A DNA stretch of 64,000 nucleotides from Zea mays (Eukaryota; Streptophyta; Magnoliopsida; Poales; Poaceae). Below the pieces are notes generated by a model. The model had not been told where the DNA came from, made no database searches, and saw only the letters and a list, made by a program, of their open reading frames with translations. The stretch is from NCBI RefSeq assembly GCF_902167145.1, contig NC_050098.1:117218207-117282206 (forward strand). Direction: 5' to 3'. The stretch's first letter is position 1; each line of letters opens with the position of its first letter. Below, in pieces: positions 55,401 through 64,000 of this stretch. A program made the translations under genes and the position numbers.

Positions 55401-55711
55401 CGAAGTTCATGGCCGTCCCCAACTACACCTACCTGAAGCTCAAGATGCCGGGCCCCAACGGGGTCATCACCGTCGGCCCCACGTACAAACACGCGTTCGA
55501 ATGCGACGTGGAGTGCGTGGAGTACGCCGAGGCCCTCGCCGAGTCCGAGGCCCTCATCGCCGACCTGGAGAACCTCTCCAAGGAGGTGCCAGACGTGAAG
55601 CGCCATGCCGGCAACTTCGAGCCAGCGGAGACGGTCAAGGCCGTCCCCCTCGACCCCAGTGGCGACACCACCAAGCAGATCCGGATCGGTTCCGGGCTCG
55701 ACCCCAAATAG
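52463..55711 (+). CDS. gag-protease polyprotein of element E (1,082 aa)
   Basis: The ATG at 52463 lies 60 nt after the LTR. A long Arg/Pro-rich, partly acidic N-terminal region of about 530 residues precedes the gag core (about residues 535-695: KYSGETRPELWLADY, ARAWLEHLPPGQI, SLRDYIRRFSKQC). A lysine-rich segment and an atypical Cys/His motif (CPYHQGPVKHTLEEC, near residue 770) follow. The aspartic protease has the active site LMDGGSCLNIIY (near residue 895). The ORF is intact to TAG 55709-55711, beyond which RT continues in the same frame. Gag packages the RNA and protease cleaves the polyprotein. The start could also be an in-frame ATG further down. Confidence 0.85.
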   Translation: MGSLQQPLWPGTVLCFGTLEFMSFDGSYDMILLPPPRDYDNGGRQPARRRRNRRRLPRVVEEQHSGSLRSLPRQRRRRRGRQGQTGGRASSAVERIDAPDAPTEGTPDVDLAFKTEASAVPPRHADPELEDDAGALAESLQDVALEPEMTAQPVPDVTTSLLVDQKVTTNSHLASFRLGLNPPNDLVLAGALIEASATPLRFRMQSPWDRLTDVSTYGPSGSEEDDDPGIGWDFSGLGNPSAVRDFMTACDYCLSDCSDGSRSLGDESCGPSRECFHIELGDPTEGNHLGMPEDGDLPRPVPRADIPRELAVVPAPAGGYDPQLEQVREAQARLNEGTGALEPIRRDVGQAWVGQPLAGEIRQLPQGLQHRVANDVRIRPPPASSGVSQNLATAAMLIRAMPEPSTTEGRRIQGELKNLLEGAAARRAESTASRRQGYPSEPHAATSRFMREASVYTGRTRNTAPAAPGHLGNEHHRRDRRAHLDERVHRGYHPRRGGRYDSGEDRSPSPEPPGPQAFSRAIRRAPFPTRFRPPTTITKYSGETRPELWLADYRLACQLGETDDDNLIIRNLPLFLSDTARAWLEHLPPGQISNWDDLVQAFAGNFQGTYVRPGNSWDLRSCRQQPGESLRDYIRRFSKQCTELPNITDSDVIGAFLAGTTCRDLVSKLGRKTPTRASELMDIATKFASGQEAVEAIFRKDKQPQGRPSEEAPEASAPRGAKKKGKKKSQSKRDAADVDLVAAAEYKNPRKPPGGANLFDKMLKEPCPYHQGPVKHTLEECVMLRRHFHRAGPPAEGGRAHDDDKNEDRPAGEFPEVRDCFMIYGGHAANTSARHRKQERREVCSVKVAAPVYLDWSDKPITFDRADHPDHVPSPGKYPLVVDPVVGDVRLAKVLMDGGSCLNIIYAETLKLLRVDPSSVRAGAAPFHGIIPGKRVQPLGRLDLPVCFGTPSNFRRETLTFEVVGFRGTYHAVLGRPCYAKFMAVPNYTYLKLKMPGPNGVITVGPTYKHAFECDVECVEYAEALAESEALIADLENLSKEVPDVKRHAGNFEPAETVKAVPLDPSGDTTKQIRIGSGLDPK

Positions 55712-55717
55712 GAAGCA

Positions 55718-56975
55718 GTGCTCGTCGACTTTCTCCGCGCAAACGCCGACGTTTTTGCGTGGAGTCCCTCGGACATGCCCGGCATACCGAGGGAGGTCGC
55801 CGAGCACTCGCTGGATATTCGGGCCGGAGCCCGACCCGTCAGGCAGCCTCTGCGCCGATTCGACGAGGAGAAGCGCAGAGTGATTGGCGAAGAGATCCAC
55901 AAGCTAATGGCAGCGGGGTTCATCAAAGAGGTATTCCATCCCGAATGGCTTGCCAACCCTGTGCTTGTGAGGAAGAAAGGGGGGAAATGGCGGATGTGTG
56001 TAGACTACACTGGTCTCAACAAAGCATGTCCGAAGGTTCCCTACCCTCTGCCTCGCATCGACCAAATCGTGGATTCCACTGCTGGGTGCGAAACCCTGTC
56101 CTTCCTCGATGCCTACTCAGGGTATCACCAGATCCGGATGAAAGAGTCCGACCAGCTCGCGACTTCTTTCATCACGCCGTTCGGCATGTACTGCTATGTC
56201 ACCATGCCGTTCGGTTTGAGGAATGCGGGCACGACGTACCAGCGGTGCATGAACCATGTGTTCGGCGAACACATCGGTCGCACAGTCGAGGCCTACGTCG
56301 ATGACATCGTAGTCAAGACGCGGAAGGCTTCCGACCTCCTCTCCGACCTTGAAGTGACATTCCGGTGTCTCAAGGCGAAAGGAGTCAAGCTTAATCCTGA
56401 GAAGTGTGTCTTCGGGGTCCCCCGAGGCATGCTCCTAGGGTTCATCGTCTCCGAGCGAGGCATCGAAGCCAACCCGAAGAAGATTGCGGCCATCACCAGC
56501 ATGGGACCCATCAAGGACTTAAAAGGGGTACAGAGGGTCATGGGATGCCTCGCGGCCCTGAGCCGCTTCATCTCACGCCTCGGCGAAAGAGGTCTGCCTC
56601 TGTACCGCCTCTTAAGGAAGGCCGAATGTTTCGCTTGGACCCCTGAGGCCGAGGAAGCCCTCGGCAACCTGAAGGCGCTCCTTACAAAAGCGCCTGTCTT
56701 GGTGCCGCCGGCGGACGGAGAAGCCCTCTTGGTCTACGTCGCCGCAACCACTCAGGTGGTTAGCGCCGCGATTGTGGTCGAAAGGCAGGAGGAAGGGCAT
56801 ACATTGCCCATTCAGAGGCCGGTCTACTTCATCAGCGAAGTGCTATCCGAGACTAAGATCCGCTACCCACAAGTTCAAAAGCTGCTGTATGCTGTGATCC
56901 TGACAAGGCGGAAGCTGCGACACTACTTCGAGTCCCATCCGGTGACTGTGGTGTCATCCTTCCCCCTGGGGAGAT
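55718..56975 (+). pseudogene. Reverse transcriptase and first RNase H of element E
   Basis: In frame with gag-protease after the TAG. RT has WRMCVDYTGLNKACPK, FLDAYSGYHQI, MPFGLRNAGTTYQRCM and the catalytic AYVDDIVVKT (near 56290-56320). The RT-linked RNase H follows, with PVYFISEVL and a [17 protein letters not shown] tail. A run of G at 56967-56970 is one base shorter than in element D, which shifts the frame and gives an aberrant tail to 57175. The catalytic residues are intact. Confidence 0.88.
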
Positions 56976-58980
56976 CATCCAGTGCCGAGAGGCCTCCGGC
57001 AGGATCGCAAAGTGGGCGGTGGAAATCATGGGCGAAACGATCTCGTTCGCCCCTCGGAAGGCCATCAAGTCCCAAGTGTTGGCGGATTTCGTGGCCGAAT
57101 GGGTCGACACCCAACTGCCAACGACCCCGATCCAACCGGAGCTCTGGACCATGTTTTTCGACGGGTCGCCGATGAAGACGGGGGCCGGCGCGGGCCTGCT
57201 CTTCATCTCGCCCCTCGGAAAGCACTCGCGCTACGTGCTGCGCCTCCACTTCCAGGCGTCCAACAATGTGGCCGAGTACGAAGCTCTGGTCAACGGATTG
57301 CGGATCGCCATCGAGCTAGGGGTCAGACGCCTCGACGCTCGCGGTGATTCGCAGCTCGTCATCGACCAAGTCATGAAGAACTCCCACTGCCGCGACCCAA
57401 AGATGGAGGCCTACTGCGACGAGGTTCGGCGCCTGGAAGACAAGTTCTTCGGGCTCGAGCTCAACCACATCGCTCGACGCTACAACGAAACCGCAGACGA
57501 GCTGGCTAAGATAGCCTCGGGGCGAACGACAGTCCCCCCGGACGTCTTCTCCCGGGATCTGCATCAACCCTCCGTCAAGCTCGACGACACGCCCGAGCCC
57601 GAGGTACCCTCGGCTCAGCCCGAGGTACCCTCGGCTCAGCCCGAGGCACCCTCGGCCTAGCCCGAGGTACCCTCGGCCCCCGAGGGCAGGGCACTGAACG
57701 TCGAGGAAGGGCAGAGCGGGGCCACACCAGATCAAGATTGGCAGGCCCCGTACCTGCAATATCTCCGTCGAGGAGAGCTACCCCTCGACCAAGTCGAGGC
57801 TCGGCGGGTAGCGCGACGCGCCAAGTCATTCGTCTTGCTGGGCGACGAAGAGGAGCTCTACCATCGCAGCCCCTCGGGCATCCTCCAGCGGTGCATCTCC
57901 ATCGCCGAAGGTCGGGAACTGCTGCAAGAAGTACACTCGGGGGCTTGCAGCCACCACGCAGCGCCCCGAGCCCTTGTCGGAAATGCTTTCCGGCAAGGCT
58001 TCTACTGGCCAACAGCGGTGGCTGACGCCACTAGAATTGTCCGCACCTGCGAAGGGTGCCAATTCTATGCGAAGCGGACACACCTGCCCGCTCAGGCTCT
58101 GCAGACAATACCCATCACCTGGCCCTTCGCTGTATGGGGTCTGGACCTTGTCGGTCCCTTGCAGAAGGCGCCCGGGGGCTACATGCACCTGCTGGTCGCC
58201 ATCGACAAATTCTCCAAGTGGATCGAGGTCCGACCTCTGAACAGCATCAGGTCCGAGCAGGCGGTGGCATTCTTCACCAACATCATCCATCGCTTCGGGG
58301 TCCCGAACTCCATCATCACCGACAACGGCACCCAGTTCACCAGCAAAAAATTCTTGGATTTTTGCGAGGATCACCATATCCGGGTGGACTGGGCCGCCGT
58401 GGCTCATCCCATGTCGAATGGGCAAGTAGAGCGTGCCAATGGCATGATTCTACAAGGGCTCAAGCCTCGGATCTACAACGACCTCAACAAGTTCGGCAAG
58501 CGATGGATGAAGGAACTCCCCTCGGTGGTCTGGAGCCTAAGGACGACGCCGAGTCGTGCCACGGGCTTCACGCCGTTTTTCCTGGTCTACGGGGCTGAAG
58601 CTATCTTGCCCACTAACCTGGAGTACGGCTCCCCGAGGGTGAGGGCCTACACCGAACAAAGCAACCAAGCTAGCCGAGAGGAATCGCTGGACCAGCTGGA
58701 GGAAGCTCGGGACAGGGCCTTACTACACTCGGCGCGGTACCAACAGTCCCTGCGACGCTACCATGCCCGAGGGGTCCGGTCCCGAGAACTCCAGGTGGGC
58801 GACCTGGTGCTTCGGCTGCGGCAAGACGCCCGAGGGAGGCACAAGCTCACGCCCCCCTGGGAAGGGCCATTCGTCATCGCCAAAGTTCTGAAGCCCGGAA
58901 CATACAAGCTGGCCAACAATCAAGGCGAGATCTACGGCAACGCTTGGAACATCAAACAACTACGTCGCTTCTACCCTTAA
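56976..58980 (+). pseudogene. Second RNase H and integrase of element E
   Basis: After the frameshift the frame gives an archaeal-type RNase H (TMFFDGS, NNVAEYEALVNGLRI, DSQLVIDQV, NETADELAKIAS; 57130-57515). A linker of 21-nt PEVPSAQ repeats contains TAG 57658-57660 (expected CAG). Integrase runs from about 57780 to 58980, with a His-His/CEGCQ zinc region (near 57935-58060), catalytic Asp in WGLDLVGP and ITDNGTQF, Glu in NGQVERANG, and a C-terminal end RRFYP then TAA. Integrase itself is open from 57661. RNase H and integrase would complete cDNA synthesis and insertion. Confidence 0.88.
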
Positions 58981-59212
58981 GATGTTTTCAAGTTGTTTAT
59001 ATACCTCGCACCTACGCAAAGTTTAGTCGTCAAGGAAGGGTCGGCCTAGCCTCGGCAAAGCCCGACCCTCCCTCGGGGGCTAAAAGGGGGGAGACCCCCT
59101 CTGCGTCGAATTTTTCCTCGAAAAAGGATCTCTTTTTAGCAGGATTTCTTTCGTGCTTCCTGACTACTTCGGAAAAGCGGGTCCTGGAAACGACGAGGTA
59201 CACGTAAGCAGC

Positions 59213-60092
59213 CAAGGCTGACCGAGCCGAGGGACTCCTACGCCTCCGGGATACGGATACCTCACTCATCACCTTCTGCGATAAGTAACTTGCGCTCGGA
59301 TAAAGCGACTCCGTGGACCGAACGAGTCATCACGCTCGGAAGCTCTCCTGCCGAAGCAGTCCTTCAAGCTTTCTCGACTAAGTCGGCGACAGGGCCTCAT
59401 GGACGGGTGAAAGTACGCGTAAGCCGCAAGGCCGACCGAGCCGAGGGATTCCCAAGCCTCTGGGATATGGATACCTCACTCGTCCCTTCCGCGAAAAGCA
59501 GCTCTCGCTCACACAAACATCCCTGTTACCGACAGAGTCCAGATGCTCGAAACAAGTGGAAAAAAGACGCAGCTTCGCAAGCGCGGCGAGGGTGTGTTCT
59601 TCTGGCCTCGGCGGCCGCAGAAAGCACACGCTACAAGATGATCTGATCCTGCAGGCTCGGGTCTTCACGCTGAAGGGAGCCGTAGCACCCTCGGCATCGA
59701 CGACGTCTTCAGCAAAGCCCGACCCAGCCTCGGGCGGCGCTGCGGTCCAGGGACTCCTCCGGGAATCCGGCCCGAGCAGGCGGCTCAACCGGTTACCCCT
59801 GGGGCCTCGGTCAACCGGCTTCCAAGGGCGCCAGCCCGACCCGAGGCCTCGACTGATCGACTTCGGCGTCGGCTCCGCCGACGGACAACACGGCTAGGCC
59901 CCGGCCGACCAGGTTCCCATTTTCAAGCCAACTCCGCCTCTGTTCATACTGATATCGCTACCCTTGGCCTCGGTCCATCGAAGGGCGGCTGAGGGGTCTC
60001 TTCAACTAAGCTAGAGGAGCCCCAAACAACAAGGCCGAACGGGCCGAGGGATTCCTACGCCTCCGGGATACGGATACCTCACCCGTCACCTT
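59213..60092 (+). repeat. Three dispersed copies of a 60-bp module (element E)
   Basis: Copies at 59213-59276, 59428-59490 and 60031-60092 share GACCGAGCCGAGGGA, CCTACGCCTCCGGGATACGG and ATACCTCACTC. The same module occurs three times in element D, at 28135-29070. Confidence 0.75.
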
Positions 60093-60124
60093 GACATGGG
60101 GCAACTCATGCTTGGTAAAGCGGT

Positions 60125-61018
60125 TCAGATAATCAACAGGCGAGACTTAATGCTCGAAAATGAGGAAAAAACACGGCTCCGTGCCAAAATTACATACACG
60201 TTCAGGCCCCGACAGCCACAATGAACGAAGAACACTGGCATTCGAAGTGCCATTACAAACGGAACTCCGGTTCCCCCTCCGCAGGTACGAACAACCCCAC
60301 TCCGAGGGGGAAGGCCTGCGGAGCAACGGAAGGCCGACGAACGGCGCGCCGTCACCTGCTCCGGCAGCGGCGACGACGACGACTTCTGCTCCGGGGGGGC
60401 CGAACAGCGGCAACGCTGACCTCAGGGTGGATGCCGCTGCCAGGAGGCCCCCGCCCATGCCAAAACTCGTGAGGCAAGGACGGGTAGAAGGCCGTAGAAG
60501 TTGGAGGTCAGCCCGTGGCCGGTCCCGGCCGCCGCGCCAGCGGAAGAACCTCTTCCAGCTGTCGTGGCAGACGCCGGCGCCGCAAGTGGCCCCGAAGCCA
60601 CTCGCGGCTGAAGACCAGGCACGCTGCAGCTGCCGGACGCCACGGGCAATGCCCGCTTCTCCCCCCATCACTGAGTGAAGGAGCGGGCCACCGCCCACGC
60701 AGGGGCCGACCCCAACTCGGCACTCTCCCCTCCCCAGCCTTGGTGATGAAAATCCTTGAGGCTGAGGAAGGGGCAGAGGCCGCAGCCCGGCTCGCTTTCC
60801 CCCACCATCAAGCTGGAGGTCGCCATCTCGGGTGACCGCCGGTGAAGGGGCGCGACCGGGCTGCGTGATGAAAATCCTTGAAGCCGAACGATGGCTGAGA
60901 GGTACCAACTCCCATGGAGTTGCGATCCTCCAACGAGGAGGCGGAAAGGCGGCGGATACCCCCCATCCGGGGGCTTGGAAGATGGGAAGACACGACGCTT
61001 AAGGGAGAAAGAAGACAT
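60125..61018 (-). pseudogene. Antisense ORF in the 3' region of element E (frameshifted)
   Basis: It starts MSSFSLKRR at 61018 on the minus strand, with SKPPDGGYPPPF and GSWYLSAIVRLQ, as in element D's antisense ORF at 26989. The frame is open to 60668, then the similarity moves to a second frame (60908-60147) and back to the first for the C-terminal tail (SRVFSSFSSIKSRLLII, ending 60125). At least two frameshifts therefore separate it from an intact product. TTTAAAAGG lies just upstream (61045-61053). The function is unknown. Confidence 0.4.
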
Positions 61019-61758
61019 AGTTGCCTTACGAAAGGAGTCTCCCTCCTTTTAAAGGCAACTCTCCCTACGTGCGCCCCCAGACGCCGCGGGCTGAGTCTTC
61101 TCCAACACGCTCCAAGGCCCTCCCCTGCGACTCGGGGGCTGGGTCCCACATGTCATGCAAGCCGGCTCAGGGCAGAAGAAGCCAAACCGCCGCGCGTGGT
61201 GCGCACGACCGTCCGGCGGTTACAGACGACCCCCCATTTTCGCCCAGACCAACGGGCAGAAGGGGCAGGCAGCCATGCAGGCGGCATGCAACCACGCCAG
61301 ATGGACGCGCTTCTCCGACTTCTGACACGCCAGCTTGGGAACCCAGGCCCACGCGTCGAGCAACCGGTGCGTCAGTTGCTGCATGCAAGCAACCGCACCG
61401 CCACTTGTGCCACCATCACGCCTCTTTGGTTGCGGAGCCTATGCCGCGACTCGAGGCGACCCAACAGCGCCAGCCTGGCGCGTCGGTCAAAGCGACCGAA
61501 AGTGGGCCGGCAGTAATAGCGGTGGCAGGCGGGCGGGCGCAGCGGTCACGTCGTCAGCCAGGCTCACGTCCCATCCTGAGACAGCAAGAGAGCCTCCTCT
61601 CACGGCGTGGAGACGGTGCACCCGTGACCCGTTCCTCGAACGGATCGCACGCGCGCAACGGCCGCCTCGCCAACCACTCGCCCCGTCGCATTAACTCCGC
61701 GGCGGGACACGCGGCGCCTCTGGCAGGAGGAGCGCGCGACGCTTCACCTTCGCCGTAA
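60891..61758 (+). pseudogene. Sense ORF downstream of pol in element E (one frameshift)
   Basis: The ATG at 60891 gives MAERYQLPW. The frame ends at a TAA near 61050, and the protein similarity to element D's 285-aa ORF continues in another frame from 61021 (PPFKGNSPY) to the shared end DASPSP at 61758. This suggests a 1-nt change relative to D. There are no recognised domains; the composition is Arg/Pro/Ala/Ser-rich. Confidence 0.4.
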
Positions 61759-61906
61759 TAACCGCGTCAGAAAAGGTACGCCACGTCGTCCGATTTCGTA
61801 TCCTTTTCCGTTTTCCTCTTTCTCTATCTCTTGCAACAGGGACCGGGAAAGGGGGATACCCCGAAAGGGATCCTTCTCCGCGAAGGAACCGGGCTCCGAG
61901 CCCCCA

Positions 61907-62110
61907 TTACTGATCAGGGGTTCGAAGGCTGGCCCTCCGAAGGGTTCAACAGTCGCCTCAGATCGCATGGGCCCGACACCCACTACTGGTCAGGGGTTCG
62001 AAGGCCAGCCCCCCGAAGGGCTCCATGGCCGCCTCAGGCTACTCGGGCTCCGCGCCCATTACTGATCAGGGGTTCGAAGGCTGGCCCCCGAAGGGTTCAC
62101 AGTCGCTTCA
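61907..62110 (+). repeat. Three tandem imperfect units of about 76 bp (element E)
   Basis: Unit starts are near 61907, 61983 and 62059. Each has TACTGRTCAGGGGTTCGAAG, a GGCCAGCC/CCGAAGGG core and CGCCTCAG. Matches 25947-26115 in element D. Confidence 0.75.
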
Positions 62111-62556
62111 GACACCGAGCGAGGGATGACCAGGGGTACGTTCGATACATAACCAAGGCTCGGGCTGCGCTCCCGAGGTACCCTAGGACATTTCCGAGAC
62201 CAGCGGGAACGATCTTGTAACGGAATCCCATCGGAGGGAGGCATCGAGCCCTCGGACCCCGTCGCCAGGGGACCGGGTCCGGCAAATCACTCGCAGGTAC
62301 TTTTGGGCGTGCCTCTGGGCCCCTAGCCGACCCCCAACGAACGGGGCACGGACGTCCACTCGGATTACCCGCTTGCAGCTCACCGGAGACACCATGTTCG
62401 GTGCCCATCGAGGGTAACATGGCGCACTCCCCCCCTCCTCCTTGCGGAAAGGCGACGTAGGGGCGTATGTAAAAAGTCGAGTCTGTCCCTGATCGTCCTC
62501 TCGTCCTGTGCAGAGGCTCGGGGGCTGCTCTCGCAAAAACCGGCTCCGGCCAAATC

Positions 62557-62743
62557 GTTGACAGCGTCAACATACCAGCCCGAGAGCTTGGGCCCCGACC
62601 GTGCACCCGGGCTACGGCCAGTTCGCATGAGGGAACGACCAGACCAGCCGAAGCGTTAAGCGAAGTATTAAGACCTCGAAGGAGTGTAACCACTCCTCCG
62701 AGGCCTCGGGGGCTACACCCGGCGGGTGCGCTCGCGCGCACCC
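62557..62743 (+). other. Three hairpins upstream of the polypurine tract (element E)
   Basis: GTTGAC-AGC-GTCAAC at 62557-62571. A 13-bp stem with one mismatch and loop TAAC at 62674-62686/62691-62703. GGGTGCG/CGCACCC with a 6-nt loop at 62724-62743. All recur in the same order in element D. Confidence 0.65.
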
Positions 62744-62831
62744 ACCGGAACGAAATGCAACCGAGAAAGGCTGGTCCCCTTGCAAAAAAGTGCGACAAAA
62801 GCCTCCAAGCGAGTGCTAACACTCCCTTCGA

Positions 62832-62845
62832 GGCTCGGGGGCTAC
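62832..62845 (+). other. Polypurine tract of element E
   Basis: GGCTCGGGGGCTAC immediately precedes the 3' LTR start TGTCGGGGACC. Confidence 0.85.
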
Positions 62846-64000
62846 TGTCGGGGACCATAATTAGGGGTACCCTCAAGACGCCTAATTCTCAGCTGGTAAC
62901 CCCCATCAGCATAAAGCTGCAAAGGCCTGATGGGTACGATTAAGTCAGGGATCAGTCCACACGAGTGACTCGATCACGCTTCACCCGAGCCTAGCCTCGG
63001 CCAAAGGCAGCCGACCTCGAGAGACTTCCGTCTCGCCCGAGGCCCCCTTTTTATGGCGGACACATCACCGGCTTGCCCGAGGCCTTGGCTTCGCTCAGAA
63101 GCAACCTTGACTAAATCGCCGCACCGACTGACCAAATTGCAGGGGCATTTAACGCAAAGGTGGCCTGACACCTCTATCCTGACACGCGCCCCCGGCAGAG
63201 CCGAAGTGACCGCCGTCACTCCACTGCTCCACTGGCCAGTCTGACAGAAGGACAGCGCCGCCTGCGCCACTCCGACTGCAGTGCCACTCGACAGAGTGAG
63301 TCTGACAGGCAGTCAGGCCTTGCCAAAGGCGCCACGGCGAACTCCGCTCACCCGACCCCAGGGCTCGGACTCGGGCTAAGACCCGGAAGACGGCGAACTC
63401 CGCTCCGCCCGACCCCAGGGCTCGGACTCGGACTAAGACCCGGAAGACGGCGAACTCCGCTCCGCCCGACCCCAGGGCTCAGACTCGGGCTAAGACCCGG
63501 AAGACGGCGAACTCCGCTCCGCCCGACCCTAGGGCTCGGACTCGGGCTAAGACCCGGAAGACGGCGAACTCCGCTCCGCCCGACCCCAGGGCTCGGACTC
63601 GGGCTAGCACCCGGAAGACGACGAAACTCCGCTTCGCCCGACCCCAGGGCTCGGACTCCGCCCTGGCCTCGGCCGAACGACTTCCGCCTCGCCCGACCCC
63701 TTGGCTCGGGCTCGGCCACGGCAACAAAAGGCAAACTCAACCTCGGCTTCGGAGGAACCCCCACGTCGCCCTGCCTAGGGCATAGACCGCCACGTCAACA
63801 GGAGGCGCCATCATCATCCTACCCCGAATCGACTCGGGTCACGGAGAACAAGACCGGCGTCTCATCCGGCCAGCTTCGCCGGAGGGGCAATGATGGCGCT
63901 CCGCAAGCTCTGTGACGACGGCGGCCCCCGGCTCTCTTACGGAAGCAGGACAACGTCAGCAGGGACTCGACCGCTCCAACAGCTGTCCCTCCATCAGGCT
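62846..64000 (+). repeat. 3' LTR of element E (continues past the window)
   Basis: Matches the 5' LTR from its first base. Within the first 500 bp no difference is seen. Later there are a 2-bp loss in the first repeat unit, scattered substitutions in the repeat block, five instead of six 57-bp units, and one C/T difference near 63872. Confidence 0.95.

Larger units (their letters stand above)
58981..62845 (+). other. 3' accessory region of element E, between integrase and the 3' LTR
   Basis: A 3.9-kb, GC-rich region collinear with 25174-29294 of element D. In order it holds three dispersed 60-bp modules, an antisense ORF and a sense ORF starting head to head, a three-copy tandem repeat, three hairpins and the polypurine tract. 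The motif CTCGGGGGCT recurs five times (59072, 61131, 62517, 62705 and, in the true tract, 62834). A short sense frame near 59556-59640 (GLGGRRKHTLQD) also matches element D at about 28660. Confidence 0.75.
50722..64000 (+). mobile_element. Tat-lineage Ty3/gypsy retrotransposon, almost complete (element E)
   Basis: A 5' LTR (50722-52402), PBS, gag-protease, RT-RNase H, second RNase H, integrase, a 3.9-kb 3' region, polypurine tract (62832-62845) and the first 1,155 bp of the 3' LTR are all in order. The LTRs are nearly identical over the compared part (a few substitutions and one repeat unit), so the insertion is recent. It interrupts the pol of element F; ACACC (50717-50721) is the expected left target duplicate. 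Coding is broken by TAG 55709, a 1-nt deletion near 56970 and TAG 57658. Confidence 0.9.

Noticed and set aside
1..64000. A host gene, tRNA or rRNA gene anywhere in the window
   Set aside because: No cloverleaf with a TTCGA-type arm, no rRNA signature and no multi-exon host-like ORF was recognised. All domains found are transposon-derived. I could not run a search.

Overview
The window is repeat DNA from a large plant genome. It is built almost entirely of nested transposable elements, and I see no convincing host gene. The families point to a panicoid grass, most likely maize or a close relative: two Tat-lineage Ty3/gypsy copies whose LTRs start TGTCGGGGACCATAATTAGG, two Tekay/Del-like Ty3/gypsy elements primed by initiator-Met tRNA, a CACTA (En/Spm) transposon with TTTTCGGCGGC terminal motifs, hAT ends and MITEs. 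Family names come from recognition of motifs and domains, not from a database search.

Layout. 1-160 is the end of an Ac/Ds-like hAT element. 161-2267 is low-information DNA holding a Tourist-like MITE (1144-1279) and a hAT transposase remnant. 2268-4850 is a Tat-lineage pol fragment split by a 1,526-bp solo LTR with a perfect 5-bp target duplication. 4975-5173 resembles a minus-strand Copia gag piece. 5174-6267 is a truncated Tat-family LTR. 6266-16722 is a minus-strand, apparently non-coding, LARD-like retrotransposon with an LTR of about 4.9 kb. 16723-44526 is one Tekay-like element split by a 17-kb CACTA element (20304-37563). The CACTA element is itself split by a 5'-truncated Tat-lineage element (23495-33350). 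44861-50721 is a second Tekay-like element carrying a 436-bp GC-rich hAT MITE. 50722-64000 is a near-complete Tat-lineage element running off the window inside its 3' LTR.

How the parts relate. The CACTA element is flanked on both sides by the same 3,445-bp stretch of the Tekay-like host (16855-20299 and 37571-41015), with no net length difference and about 28 mismatches by eye. This looks like a giant target-site-type duplication. CACTA encodes an 11-exon TNPA-like protein and a TNP2-like transposase, both on the minus strand. The Tat elements encode gag-protease, RT-RNase H, a second (archaeal-type) RNase H and integrase. They also carry about 4 kb between integrase and the 3' LTR, with head-to-head sense and antisense ORFs, repeated modules and hairpins shared by both copies.

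All coding regions are damaged. In the two Tekay-like elements the damage is strikingly biased to in-frame TAG codons with few indels, the pattern expected from deamination at methylated CHG sites. Coordinates were counted by hand from the printed lines and may be off by a base or two at soft boundaries.
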